From Adiantum capillus-veneris (taxonomy: Eukaryota > Streptophyta > Polypodiopsida > Polypodiales > Pteridaceae): DNA of 64,000 nt. The stretch is from NCBI GenBank assembly GCA_014529385.2, contig CM043942.1, positions 18,797,991 to 18,861,990 on the forward strand, written 5' to 3'. The position numbers and the translations under genes are program-made. Shown here in pieces: positions 44,384 through 56,143 of the stretch (position 1 is the first letter of the stretch; each line of letters starts with the position of its first letter). The notes beneath the pieces were generated by a model. The model was not told where the DNA came from and ran no database searches. It saw nothing but the letters and a program-made list of their open reading frames with translations.

Positions 44384-45448
44384 TTGACAATTGCAAAACT
44401 TTTGAAGAGGTATCGAACGACACAGACACAACCTATAGCAGTGCCTCTTCAACCATCACTGAGTCATCAATAAAATGGAGTGTTCCTACTTCAATCACAT
44501 CAAATGTAGATAACAAATATATATCAAGTGTTCAATGAAGTGATTCGAAGGATGAATCAACCCTATCGACAAAATCCTAATCTTTGACAACAACCACCAC
44601 AAGTGGCAAAAGTATCTAGAGCTCTAAATTGGTGTGTAATCAAGATAAAATACACCAACCATGAGACAAATGAGCATTTTTACAATCAAAATTACGTAAG
44701 GAAATGGCCATATGGACCTCCAAGGGTGCAAACTTTATCATGTGGTTTAGTCTTGGTGGAAAAGGTATTGGAGCCATACAACGCTCTATTACAAGCCTAT
44801 GGGGTGAGACTGAAGAACAACAAGACCTTAGAGCAAAGATTGTTGACGTATCCGTATCCAAAAATTGAGACAAGAAGCTTGGAAAGGTGCAAATGGCTCA
44901 TAGAGGCAGGCCAAGCTCTAATGCAGCCAAAAACATTAAATATTTATAAACAAGAAGTGGTGATACCTCAAAAGGATAATGAAAGTGAGCACAAAGAATA
45001 CAAAATTGTCGTTCCAATGAGACCTGAAAATGAAACACCATTGGATACATGGGTGGTAGCAAACACAATGGATGAGGCCAAGTCTCAGGAGATACAACCT
45101 ATTCCAAAGGTGGAAGAGCCAAGGACACAAGCCTTGTGGGAAATAATTAGAAACTGCAAAGATGGTAGTGCTACTTTCAAGTCTGCACCTATCCTAGAAT
45201 TCATCGTGGATCATGAGATTTATATTGGAAATATACAGCCATTACACGGGGATATCGGGATGAAAGTTTCTGCACAGATTAAACTTGGAGCATTAAAAAC
45301 TTTACCTTCATTTATAAGGAAACATGAGAAAAACTCAGAGGTTAAGGTTGCACCTCTCCTAGTTCCAAATATGATGGGTATAAAGAGCCTCCATGAATTG
45401 ATTTCATATCCTATAAGATGCACCATTGCTCTCTCAGAACTAGTATAA
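44384..45448 (+). pseudogene. G6 gag, C-terminal part
   Basis: From the right CTAG the gag frame continues ('VDNCKTFEEV'), through Ser/Thr-rich text. The long open frame at 44603-45448 then reads 'VLEPYNALLQAYGVRLKNNK' and 'YPYPKIETRSLERCKWLIEA'. This frame resembles the G7 region near 55310-55420, which also reads 'FEPTNAALEAYQVGLKAGQ'. No CCHC knuckle is visible, although 44580-44700 is where one would be expected, so that part may be deleted. Confidence 0.6.
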
Positions 45449-47100
45449 CATTTATGGGTCTAGATGGGTAAAAATTTGGAAAGGATGGGCCTAAAATTCC
45501 CTCCTCAATATGTTTCTTTAAATGGAAACATGGATGAAACTTAATTGGAAAAACCAAAAGCAAAACATAAGCTAGTAAACAAGGTGGGTGAATATTATAA
45601 AGGGGAAGAAGGTAACACCCCCTTACCACTAGAGCACAAAGGAATGAAAATGATAGCCATACTTGATAGTAGGATTGGCCAATAGCCATAGCTACGAAAG
45701 AAATGTGGGAGAAATGGGGAAGACTGACTCTTATGATGAAGACACGAAAGGAATTGTAACTAGGAGACGGATTTGTAGAAAAACCTGTGGGTATGTTGGA
45801 GCAGATAATTGTATCCTCTTGTGGGATTAATATGCCCATAATTTTTCCATTGTAGAATTTGGTAAAAGAAACAATTTTTACGTTATTTTTGGGCTTCCAT
45901 TTATGTTTCAAATCAAAATGGTGCAATATTGGGGCTATGACCACCTCTACTTGAAGCATAAGGGCATAATAGCTAGAGTCATCATCAAGGACAACAATTA
46001 TAGAGATGTTAATCGAACCCTATGGAAGACTTTGAAGTAACTACGATTCTTGACAAAAACATCACCTGCATGGTTAACAAACCAAACACATATTTGGATG
46101 TGCATAGTGTCTAAATGTGGAAGCATGAGAAAGGAAGATTGAATCCTAGAGTGTCCAACAAAAGATAAGAGCTACATTTGAGAGCCATTTCTTGAGGACA
46201 TGTTTGAATCTTTTGGATGGGACCAATTACTAGCAACACTTGATGTGTGCGTGAATGAGCAAACACCCACATAATTTTGTGAGGAGGAAGGCTTTGATAT
46301 AATTCCCTTCTAGATGGTAAATGCTATCTTGGAATTTAAAGTAGAAACCGAGAAGGGGGAAACTAGAAAGACAATTGATTGGAAACGAATAGTGGACAAG
46401 GTTTTCTTTCGAAATAACCATTTCTTATCAACAACAAAAGTGAAGAAAGTTTCTAAGATTCACATGATGCAGAGTTCTAGATTGAGCTGAGGATGAGCTA
46501 TCAAGTAGCTTTGGCAACAAGGATAGAACCAACCGGCACGAGGTGCTCTTCTATGATTTTCCAAATTAGAAATCAAGAAGACAACAAATATATCAAGCAA
46601 AATGAGTAAGAAAGCAAAGAAACAAACAAGAAAAACCAATTCCTTGATTAAGGAGCAATATGTAGTATTTGATGCTCGTTGGGGAGTAGACAACTGTGTT
46701 AGGGATAAGATCACACAAGAACCAGTGAAACTAGCTTCTATGGACACAACTTCCAAGAAAAGAAGCAAAGGAAAATCTAAGGACACAACTAAAGCATCAT
46801 AAAAAAAAGTCCAAAACTGAGCAAAAATGTGAACATCAAAAGCTAAAATGGACCGTAAAAGAAGTTTGGACAACGGAGATAGAAAGTGAAGAGGGATCTG
46901 ACATGGAGAGATTCAACACACACTCTCACTATAAAAAAATACACCATACAAGATAGAAAAATTTTAGTTCAATAGCCAATATGGAAACTCAAGGAACCGG
47001 GCACGTACCTAGCTAAACTAGGAGAAGAACTGAAGTCGGCTTATAGCCACATCCCTCACTAAGGAAGAAGAGTAGCTTCTACTAGCTATTCTCAAGTAGT
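45449..47100 (+). pseudogene. G6 protease and linker, decayed
   Basis: Around 45640-45730 frames spell 'MKMIAILDS' and then 'IAIATKEMWEKWG' in another frame, equivalent to the G7 protease (56180-56250). Around 46240-46330 'DVCVNEQTPT' and 'FDIIPF' match the G7 linker near 56765-56830. Stops occur every few dozen codons. Nothing else is recognised. Confidence 0.55.
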
Positions 47101-47851
47101 GTAGAGATGTGTTTTCTTGGTCATATAAGAATCTTAAGGGAGTTGATCCTACCATTTTCCAACATACAATACCTCTTAAGAGTGATGCCAAAACCCGTAG
47201 AAAACATCCCTATACATACAATGAAACATTCACAAAAAAATCAAATAGGAGATATACGAGCTTAAAGAACCAGAGTTTATCTATGAGATCGAACACACAA
47301 ATTGGGTGTAGTGGATTTGGGTCGTGCCTAAGAAGAATGACAAATTGGAAGTTTGTGTTAACCTCAAATAGGGAAACACTACCATTGTAAGAGGTAACTA
47401 TTCCTTACCTATCACATATCATGTGATTGAGAGAGTTGCAGGTAAAAAATCTTACAACTTTCTTGAAGGATTTTCAAGCAATTAGCTTGCCATAAAGCGA
47501 GAGGGTCAATACAAGACGACCTTTGCAATGGAATGGGTAATATCTACTTATAGAGTGATGCCATTTGGCTTGAAAAATGCACCTGCCAAATTCCAAACGT
47601 TAATGAGGCATGCATTCAAAGAATACCTAAGACAATTCTTAGAAATTTCCATGGATGACTTATGTGTGTATTCTCTCTTGAGAAACAAACATCTAGAGCA
47701 TCTAAAAAATATCTTTGAGAAGTGCCTAACTTATCGTATTTGTTGGAATCTAGATAAGTGTGTCTTCATGGTAAGACAAGGGATGATTTTAGGGCACATC
47801 ATGTCCAAAAATGGCATTTCCATAGGTCTTGAGAAGATACAAGTGTTTGTT
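47101..47851 (+). pseudogene. G6 reverse transcriptase, truncated
   Basis: Blocks are 'YNETFTKK', 'ELKEPEFIYEIEHTNWV' (47255-47310), 'ISTYRVMPFGLKNAPAKFQ' and 'EISMDDLCVYSL' with both catalytic Asp residues (47645-47680). 'CVFMVRQGMILGHIMSKNGI' runs to about 47825. The text then ends at 47851, before the RNase H. Confidence 0.8.
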
Positions 47852-48216
47852 TGTTAGCAGCAAGCTAACCTGGATACCATTTTTTGGAGCTCTCGTTGTA
47901 AAAAATATGTTTTGATGAATCGGGGATATTGTAACTCCTATTTTCCAGATAAATATTGTAATTGATGAGCTGGGGCTACAAGCTTCTAGATTGTATCAAC
48001 CTATCTTTAGTTAGAGATCCTAGATTATTCGTTTTGACCACCAAAAACCTTGGCTAAGGTATAAAAGCCAATTTTTATAAGTTGTTTTCAAGTTTCTGGA
48101 TAATGAAATACATAGCATGAGCTAACGGCGTTCACTTCTCTCCTTCCCGCGTTTCCTACTCCCTCCCCGATTGTCACATTGCAGTCGTGTTTGCTGCATT
48201 GGAACCGTAGGTAACA
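47852..48216 (+). repeat. LTR-like segment (possible solo LTR, or start of the G7 LTR)
   Basis: It begins TGTTAGCAGC and ends GGTAACA, giving short inverted ends TGTTA/TAACA. A TATA-like box (ggtataaaagcc) lies at 48059-48070. The flanks (TTGTT and GCTCT) do not match, so a clean target duplication is lacking. Alternatively the G7 LTR starts at 47852 and runs to 50880, which would be about 3.0 kb. Confidence 0.4.
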
Positions 48217-49426
48217 GCTCTACGCATTGACGTAAGCATTTCATGGTGGTGCAACCAAAGTTGGTCCATGCTAGGAGATGGTCAATGCCAAGCACAGGCA
48301 GTAATCGAGTGCAATGTAGAAGGCTAGGGCAGGTACCAAGGCCTTAGGCAGCCCAAGGATAGCATAGGTGTATGCTCGAAGTGGGTTTTTAGACCAAAGG
48401 TGTGCTGCAAATAGCCTAGCAGGTTGGTGGCCTTCTGTGCCTGAGATGTGGGTTTTATGTGCTAGAATGTGGTGCCCAGTGTGCCCTAAAAGCCAGTCCA
48501 GACGGCTCGTCAAATGGAGCCCGGTGCTCAAGATATTGCGGTTCGAAGGTAACTTGTGTGTAGCAGATCCCCGACGGACAGGGCATCTGGGGATAGATGG
48601 CCCATGCAGGTGTGATCGGATACATGTGTAGAGCTTGAGTTATGGAGCATGCCTATCTTTTCGGATTGCAAATCGGAGCTCTAGATGGCAAGTTATGGCC
48701 ATTAGAAGATTTTTCGGGGGCCAGGTTTGAGCCCACTTGATTGCAGTGGAGGATGTGCCATCTGGCTTCGTTCGAGCCTCACCAAAGTTCTCGATGGAAG
48801 TGTGTGCCATGTGAAGCTAGTACAAATCAACGGCACGTCAGTCGGATGCTTGGTCGTCTAGATACAAGAAGATGAAGTTGGGAGCCCGGGATAGTGAAAG
48901 ATCGGCAAATAATTTTCCTTTTTTTTGCGGCCTCGAATCTTGGACCTGGGAAATTTTAAGTGCGGTGAGTGCAGGGGATTTCAAGGTCAATAACCAGTTC
49001 TATGGGCTGAGTTTTACGGCTTGACAAACTGGTATGGGGGCAGAATATGAGAGCCAAGTAAAGGAAGACCAAAAAGGTTTTTTTTAAAAGAGGTAAAGTG
49101 AAGCTTTTTAGAGCCTTGGAAGGCCTTGGCACTGAGGGCTGCCACATGGCAGGCTGGGAAATCCCATATGCGGAATGGCGACGATGAATGACTCAGTATA
49201 TATAGTGGGCCGTGAGGCCTCAAAGGAGCATGAGAAGGAGAGGGGAGCTCCCCTTGAGCGTGGCTATGGCGGGCCCTGCCGGGATCTGTTGTGGTGGCGT
49301 TCCACGGTGGTGTTGGGCGAGGAGCTGGGCGGAGGCGACGTGCGCTGGTGGTGCACTGGCAGCACACTGTTTGATGATGGGGCAGTTCCCGCGGCCCTTG
49401 GGGTGCAAAAATTTTGAAAGAGAGAG

Positions 49427-49462
49427 GAGGGGCAATAGCGACCTCGCTATTGCCTCGCCCCC
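49427..49462. repeat. Hairpin copy 1 in G7 LTR
   Basis: The arms GGCAATAGCG (49431-49440) and CGCTATTGCC (49445-49454) pair perfectly around ACCT. The pairing extends with GAGG on one side and CCCCCTC on the other after a 3-base bulge. Confidence 0.8.
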
Positions 49463-49759
49463 TCAGGTAAGAGGAAAGTCCCACAGCGAGTAGAGGTGGA
49501 GGCCGCCAAGTGGGCAAAGGCAAAGAGCAAGCCGCCAAATGGTCGAAGCGTCCTAAGAGCAAGGCCCAACAGGGACAAATTAAGACCGGGCAAAGGCATG
49601 GACCAAAAAGGGGACCAAAGTGGTGAAAGAAGAGGAGAGAGAGAGAGAGAGGATTGGAGGGTGTCGGGTCCAAAATCAAACCAAAAGGGGAGTGCAAGGT
49701 TAAGCTCCAAAAGGGGTAAAAATGGAGGGATAAAAAAATAAAAAAATAAGAATTCCAGG

Positions 49760-49783
49760 GGCAATAGCGACATCGCTAATGCC
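49760..49783. repeat. Hairpin copy 2 in G7 LTR
   Basis: GGCAATAGCG and CGCTAATGCC pair around ACAT with one mismatch, 329 bp after copy 1, again with G and C runs outside the stem. Confidence 0.75.
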
Positions 49784-50882
49784 TCCCCCCAAGTGCAAAA
49801 GAGAGAAAGAGAGTAGATGGGGCAAGGCGGTGCCCCCCCTCCCAAAAGATACCAAAAATGGGTGCCATATGGACCAATTAAAGTACAATTTCCCAAATTG
49901 AACCCCCCACCCTATAAAAGTCAAAAATTAATCAAATTAGGGGCTTTTTGGCCTAGTTGTAGTGCCGTTTTGAAGCCTGCAAAGTGGAGCTTTTGGATAG
50001 AGGAGTGTGCCTCTCAAAGCCCTTTGCATTTTTCTTGTGTAAATGGCCATGGTGATGGCAGTGTGAGTTTGCAAAGGTATTTTGTGGAGTGCAATTGAGT
50101 CGTTGTTGCCTCGCCTTGCTGTTGTTTCCCCTTCCCCCCTTCTCTTTCTTCTGCTTTCATGGTTCTCTCCGGTGCCTGTTGTGTGGATGTGTGTGCCCCC
50201 TGGACCGACAGTGTGTTGAGTGAGAGAGTGAGATTGAGCGGCTGTAAGTGTGTGTAAGGGTGGAGACATGCCATGGAAACAGGTGTGCGTCGTGTGGTGG
50301 TTTTGTGGAGTGTGTGTGTGTTTGTGTTGGGCATGTTTCCCCATTCCCCCTCTCCAACGGTATTTCGTAGCTTTTGGAATCGCCGAACCTATTTCATCAT
50401 AAGTAGGAATTTACACTTCAAAATCTAAAACTAAGTGTAGGTAGGATATTGGGGCATCATTGCTAAGTATTTAGATGCATTCTGGGTCGAAAACGACTAG
50501 GTCAAAAACGACTAGGTCAAAAACCCACGGCTGTTAATAATCACGATTTTTGCACTTGACCTAAAGTGGGATTTGAGACCATAAGCATGTGTGCTTAGGT
50601 CTTATAAACATGTCTTTGAAGTTTCATCACGTTTGGATGTCATTTGATGCTGTAACGGATGTGATTTGTTTGTCGATGAGCGATTGGCTTTTGGTGATTT
50701 CAGTCACTTGAGTGTAGCTTGAGTTAGATTCGAGTTGTTTGTTGTTTTCCAAGGGATTGACAACCTCTTGTAGCCTCTATGCACTAGTCGAGTCACTTCA
50801 TCCCATGGATTGACAAATTTAATCATGGTTCTTGCTACGTCTGCAATAAGATAGGAGTGAGGTTAGACACACATCCCACATT

Positions 50883-50900
50883 TGGCGCCATTGCCGGGGA
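50883..50900 (+). other. G7 primer-binding site (tggcgccattgccgggga)
   Basis: Two bases after the LTR end. TGGCGCC(A/G)TTGCCGGGGA is the known form in plant Athila/Tat gypsy elements and differs from the methionine type elsewhere in this window. Confidence 0.88.
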
Positions 50901-52834
50901 TCGAAGAGATCTAAACTATGGAAAAATATGAGCGTCTTGTGAAGTTATCCTTTAACTTCCTTTAGGATCTCTTAGAGTAAAAACTTTATTTTAGAAACTG
51001 CATAGCTTAAGATTGTCGTCTGTTGCTGTGTAGAGGTAGCTTGGAAGTAATTATACTTGCTGAGTGCCTTTAGGATTGTAGGATTAGACTAGGGTTTTGA
51101 GAATGATTGATGGACAAGACAAGTCTTAAGATCAAGACTCATAAAACCATAAAAACAAGAAAACGAGTGTTTGTGGACACTTTTCACAACCCCATTGTAG
51201 TAGAATCTAGAAGTAGGGTAAGTAGGATCCGAGGTGGATTTCAGAACATTGCTCTCTTCGAAAGAATCAATTGTGAGTTGTTATTTAAAGTTGCATAATT
51301 TCAGGTCTACGGCTAGAAATAGCACGAAAAGACTGCAAACCACTCAATCCGATTGGAGAGTATGCTTTAAAAGTTGTATGAATAGTGAATAAGCTCAAGG
51401 ACACATTGAGGTAAAAATTTCAAGAGTTTGCAAAAACTCGGATTATTTGTTTTTTCTTGACATTTTAGGCCAAATTAAGTTTTGACATGACTCACGGGCT
51501 TAAACTAGCTCATGAAAAGACTGTCCAGTGAAAAAGTTCAAAAAAGTATTCATTTTAGGCTTAAAGTAAATAATTATGATTATTTACTTTCAGCTCAAAA
51601 CTAACTTTCGGAAACTCGAGTATAAATTGGGAAAAATTTTGTTCAAAATCAATGAAGCTTGATTCATAGACTTATATTGATGTGATAGACATGTGTACAT
51701 GCTCAATTAACCAAAAAGATGCAAAAATTTATCAGAAGTAAATAATCATGATTATTTACATCTGTCTCATTTTTCAACTTTCTGGACCAAGTCAACATAC
51801 CACTAGCCTTACCATGTTGTATTAAGCCCACAAATCAAATTTGGTAAGATTTGGATCATTGGATTGAAAATTGTGGCCAAATTTGCAAAGTCAATTTGTG
51901 GACACAAAACTGATGACCATTTGAACAAAAATTGTCCAAACATGATGAAACTTGGCTAGGGAGCTTAAGTTGAGATACTTAATAGATTTGTGTCAAGATT
52001 GGGACAAAAACTTGCAAAACAATAGCTGGAGTAAATAATCACGGTTATTTATATCTGCTACAAAAATTGATAATCTTGCACATTTGAGTGTGCCACAAGG
52101 TCAAGTATATCAAGTGGACCACACAAATAAATTTTGGTGAAATTTGAATCCTAAAATTGGGACTTAAGCCAGATTCTTGGGAATCAGAGTCTACGGACAC
52201 CAAACAGTTACTAAACTTAAACAGATTTTGTCCAAACTTAGTGAAACTTGTGTCCAGGGACCTTAACAGGTTGTATACTTGGCAAATCAAGCCAAAAAGT
52301 GCAAAAAACTAAGAAAAGTAAATAATCTCACGATTATTTACCACTGCTGCACAAAGACACCAATTTTGACTTTTGAACTTGTACAGTGTTAGACCAACAT
52401 AATACAAGGCCTCCGGGCAATTTTGGGTTCAATCAGATCCAAAGTAATACATGTTCACTCAGTTTTTAGGTTCCAAATTAATTTTTTGATTTTGCAAAAG
52501 TAGAATCTCAAAGTATCAACTGCTGACTCAATTAGCTCGAATTGAAGTGAAACACATCGACCAGTTTCAATAGTTAGCAAAAACTATACAGTCTTTGTGA
52601 AATAATAGCTAACTTGATTAAAATTGATATAGGAATCAGGTTGCAGACAAGGAATCAACAGCTTGACGAAAGTTGCAATCAAGTCAAGTGGAAGAAGTTG
52701 ACAACAAGTCAATCCGACGGTAAGTACTCTATCTAGGGCTTCACAAGTCTGGTTGTATACTAGAAAACCAAGGCATATTTGGAGAAACCTCCAGTAGAGT
52801 ATCCACCGAGGAAAGTGTGAATTAAGGCAATCCT
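50901..52834 (+). other. G7 long leader with diverged tandem repeats
   Basis: About 1.9 kb of AT-rich sequence lies between the primer-binding site and gag. Only one small frame (51107-51298) is open, with no known domain. From about 51540 it holds diverged tandem units with a palindromic core (see separate entry) and recurring phrases such as 'tgtccaaac.t..tgaaactt' (51933 and 52227). Confidence 0.6.
51566..52341. repeat. Four palindromic cores (gtaaataatca/tgattatttac) in tandem units
   Basis: The cores are at 51566-51587, 51738-51759 (a perfect 22-bp palindrome), 52031-52052 and 52318-52341, with spacings of 172, 293 and 287 bp. Sequences between the last three align loosely, so the unit is about 290 bp and the first may be shortened. 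Confidence 0.85.
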
Positions 52835-55190
52835 TTGCACACTATACTTGAAGAAGTCTCAGACACTTTTTCAAATTCAACATCTGAAATGTCTTCCTAC
52901 TTGACTCACTTAGAAACCAGAACAGCTGTGCGCTATAAGCATATACTCTCTTTTTATAAGACTAATCGCCATGGAGCTCAGGTTGACCTAGATCCTAACA
53001 AAGAGTATGCTATTCGCATTGATGACCATGATATTGAGTTAAATCAGGGAAAACAAAGAAGGAAAAATGTACATGGATAGAAACGGAACTCAGTATTTAC
53101 AAGTCAAAAACCCTGACATGATAGACAAATGGGGATTAGAAGTAAACACTATAATTCCAAATATGGCAGCTAAAAAAGGACCACAAACTTTAGATTTCGA
53201 GGGATACAATCAAGTTGATTTGAAGCCTTTGAAACAGCTTAGCACAGATAATCCTAGGATCGGGGTCTATTGTTGGGTGGATAGAAATGTAAAAGATCTC
53301 CTATGGACTCACATGCCAAATCAGGACAACTAACACCCATGAAGATCATCTATATCTTCAAGATCAAAGATAAGGGTTCAACAGATCTACCAACCTACTT
53401 GTTTAAGGATTGTTATAACAACAACTTTGTTATGATGACTCCTAAGGAGGGGGAACAAACCAAATACCAAGGGTACTCCATAAGGGATTGGATGTTGGGC
53501 CAAGGACTAGAAACTATTCCAAGAGAAGAACACCGTGAGAGATATTCTGAGAGTAATGTTAAGAAATCGGAAACCACCTCATCAAGAAGAAAATTGGGTG
53601 ACACTAAAGCCAGTCTAGGGCTACATGAGTCACTATTTCCAACAAAAAGGTTTGAAGGACTCGAAATAGGACCAACTGCCAGGAGACCAGGAGTTGAACC
53701 AAATAGACGTGTCAGACCAGTTGATTTTCAGAAATGGTTCAAAAAATACAATGGATCTGAGGATCCATACGACCACTTAGCAAGCTTTAAGCAAGTGCTG
53801 AGAGAAAAACGCATATTTGATTTCCATACTCAATTTGAGGGGTTGGAATGATATTAGAAGGAAAATCATTGACATGGTTCCAAAACATTCCACCAAGGAC
53901 AATCATGGACTTGAATACATTAGCTCGAGGATTTGTAATAGGGATTGTGCAACTTGAATGAAACAATACATTGCAAGATTCCCAGAGCTAGAGATACCTG
54001 CAGAAGAAATACTAGTATCATTGTTCCTAGAGGGACTGCTAAACGAAGAACTTCATGCTATATGTATAGCAAGAAGCATACAACCTTATAAGAGTGTGTG
54101 TCAGATGCTATTGACTTAGGAGACAATTGTGATATTTTCAATGAATAAGATGTCCCTAAGGATAAACAAATCAAGAAAACAACATCCACCAAACCAACAA
54201 GTGGGAACGGCTGCTGCAGCACCACTTTCATCCTAGAAGACATGCTCAATAACATGCAAAAAGCACCTATGAGGGGATCAAGACAAGGGATACCTCAATA
54301 GGGACAACCAATTAGGCTGCATAAAGGGTGTGCAATCAAGGGTAAATGGAATAACCATAAGACCAATGAGTGCTACTACGGACCAAAGTATGATGGGAAT
54401 GTTTAGTACGTGCCTATGAGGCCAGAAGGACAACCCATGTACATATATCAGCCTAATATAGCCCTAGCTCAAAGACCACCGATGGGTATGGAAAGCCCTC
54501 AATCTGTGTTGGGTCAACAACCCATGTACATATATCAGCCTAATATAGCCCTAGCTCAAAGACCACCGATGGGTATGGAAAGCCCTCAATCTGTGTTGGG
54601 TCAACAACCTCCATCTGGGACATAATGCAGTGCTTGTAAAGTACATGCATCTAGAGGGAGTCATAGATGAACAAGCACAAGTGCCTAGTCCATCTACAGT
54701 AATGGTAGAAGGAGATTGGTATGATTCACATCCACCACCAATGGAAGAACCTGTGACTTATACTCCACCAGAGCTTGCACCAATGTATTATGTGGCTAAT
54801 CGAGGTGTTAGACCTCCTATGGTAAGACCCATGATTAAGCCCACAACTGGAAATTGTCATAACTGTGGTGCAGATGATCATTGGAAAAATGAATGTCCAG
54901 AGGCTGACAAAAACCTCAAACCAGTTGAGGCTTATTGCATACAACGTTGCAAAAAGGGAGGACACTTCCCAGAGGATTGTCCAAAAAATCCTTTAAACAA
55001 GGGTAAAACAATAGTGAACGTAGTCCAAATGATACCTAGTAGCTCATCCAAGAGCGAACCGATTGTTCCAATCAATGTAATCACCAGAGCCCATGCTAAG
55101 AAAAAGAAACATAACTCCTCTGATGATTCAGAGAATACAAAAATTTCCTCCCAAAAGACCAAAAGAAGTAGGAAACAAAAGGTATGAGAT
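52835..55190 (+). pseudogene. G7 gag with two CCHC knuckles, fragmented
   Basis: Fragments in several frames: a start at 52835, 'FKIKDKGSTDLPTYLFKD' (53360 on), and the gag core 'VDFQKWFKKYNGSEDPYDHL' (53720-53790). Stops follow at 53849 and beyond, with 'WFQNIPPRTIMDLNTLARGF' in another frame. A Pro/Gln/Met-rich segment holds an exact 29-codon duplication. Near 54855-54975 lie the knuckles CHNCGADDHWKNEC and CIQRCKKGGHFPEDC. The second has CX3C instead of CX2C. A Lys/Ser-rich tail ends at 55187. Confidence 0.75.
54431..54604 (+). repeat. Exact 87-bp tandem duplication in G7 gag
   Basis: The unit from caacccatgtacatatatca to 'gtgttgggtcaa' occurs at 54431-54517 and 54518-54604 without any difference that I can see. 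At 29 codons it keeps frame. Confidence 0.93.
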
Positions 55191-56143
55191 GAGAAAACAG
55201 AAACAAAGGGTTGAAATCAAGGAGAAAGCAAAGAAGCTATTCTAGGAAAAGGTGAAAGAAACTGGAAGTGAAACCAAAGAAACCACCGTGAAATTTGGAG
55301 GATCCATTCTGGTTGATAAAATTTTTGAGCCTACTAATGCAGCCTTGGAAGCTTATCAAGTGGGACTTAAAGCAGGCCAAAACATGAAAAACAAATTGAA
55401 AACTATCCTTGTCCAGACATAGAAGTAGTTAAGTAGCTTGAAGCTTATCAAAATTTGGTAAGAATAACGCAAGAGATGCTGGAAAAACATAAACCCAAGC
55501 TCAAAAGTATGGCAAAACCTAAAGAGCTCGTGTAGGAACCAATAAAGAAAAATCTAAAGTGGTGGTCGAACCCCACCTAGAAACAAAAGAGCCAGAACTT
55601 ATAGTGTCGGACAACGAAGATGCCTTAGACGGAATTCCATTCATAGAAGAAGACTGGCCAGGACACTTATGGGAAAAATTTAGAGAGAATTAATGAGGGG
55701 AGCCTCTAACTCTGAAGTCAGCTCCTATAGAGGAAGATTGGTTAGACAATCTACCTCCTCATATGGACATGGATATACAATCCTTGTATGGGGATTGGGG
55801 ATCTGAAGCTTTAGGAATTTCTAAACCATTGACCTTGAAAACACTACATTCTTACTTGGGAGATAATGAAGATGAATCCATAGTGTGTAAAACTACTAAA
55901 GTAAAAAGAGTGGAATAGACTCTAGAAGTAGACAACATCCATTCAATGTACTCTTACTTTAGGGGAACTGTTAAAAATCAGACCATATTTATGGAATGAT
56001 CTACACAAAACTCTAGAGAAGGTGGAATAACGGGGCTAATCGCAAAAAATATGGAAAAATTGAAACACAAAATGGATAACAAAGAGATTCGATCTATTCC
56101 CATGAACAAAGTCGGAGAATACTAAGAAGGGGAAGAAGGAAAC
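55191..56143 (+). pseudogene. G7 gag-protease linker, decayed
   Basis: Acidic and Lys-rich text continues in changing frames, including 'TVKFGGSILVDKIFEPTNAA' at about 55290-55350. No domain is recognised. The corresponding G6 region is 44700-45450. Confidence 0.45.

Larger units (their letters stand above)
36600..47851 (+). mobile_element. G6: decayed Ty3/gypsy element, interrupted by K
   Basis: Two parts, 36600-36954 and 44384-47851, form one element: the gag reading frame runs across the K insertion when one copy of the duplicated CTAG is counted. It belongs to the same family as G7, sharing the 'DVCVN..TPTQFC' linker and the RT segment. The 5' LTR and leader are missing and pol stops at 47851, where another LTR-like sequence starts. 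It has many stops. Confidence 0.78.
48217..50880 (+). repeat. G7 5' LTR (start uncertain)
   Basis: This is non-coding, GC-rich sequence ending ATCCCACA just before a gypsy primer-binding site. No second copy is in the window, so the start is not fixed. Minus-strand frames of up to 227 codons at 49014-49896 are Pro/Leu/Ser-rich and have no family likeness. It contains two copies of a hairpin (49427-49462 and 49760-49783) and a 15-bp tandem word 'aaaacgactaggtca' at about 50490-50520. Confidence 0.6.

Noticed and set aside
49014-49896. Minus-strand frames of up to 227 codons in the G7 LTR
   Set aside because: They are Pro/Leu/Ser-rich with no family likeness, lie in a GC-rich LTR, and overlap other open frames on both strands, as expected by chance in GC-rich DNA.
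51566-52341. Regularly spaced palindromes considered as a CRISPR array
   Set aside because: There are only four diverged copies with spacings of 172-293 bp in an obvious plant retrotransposon leader, and no cas-like genes.
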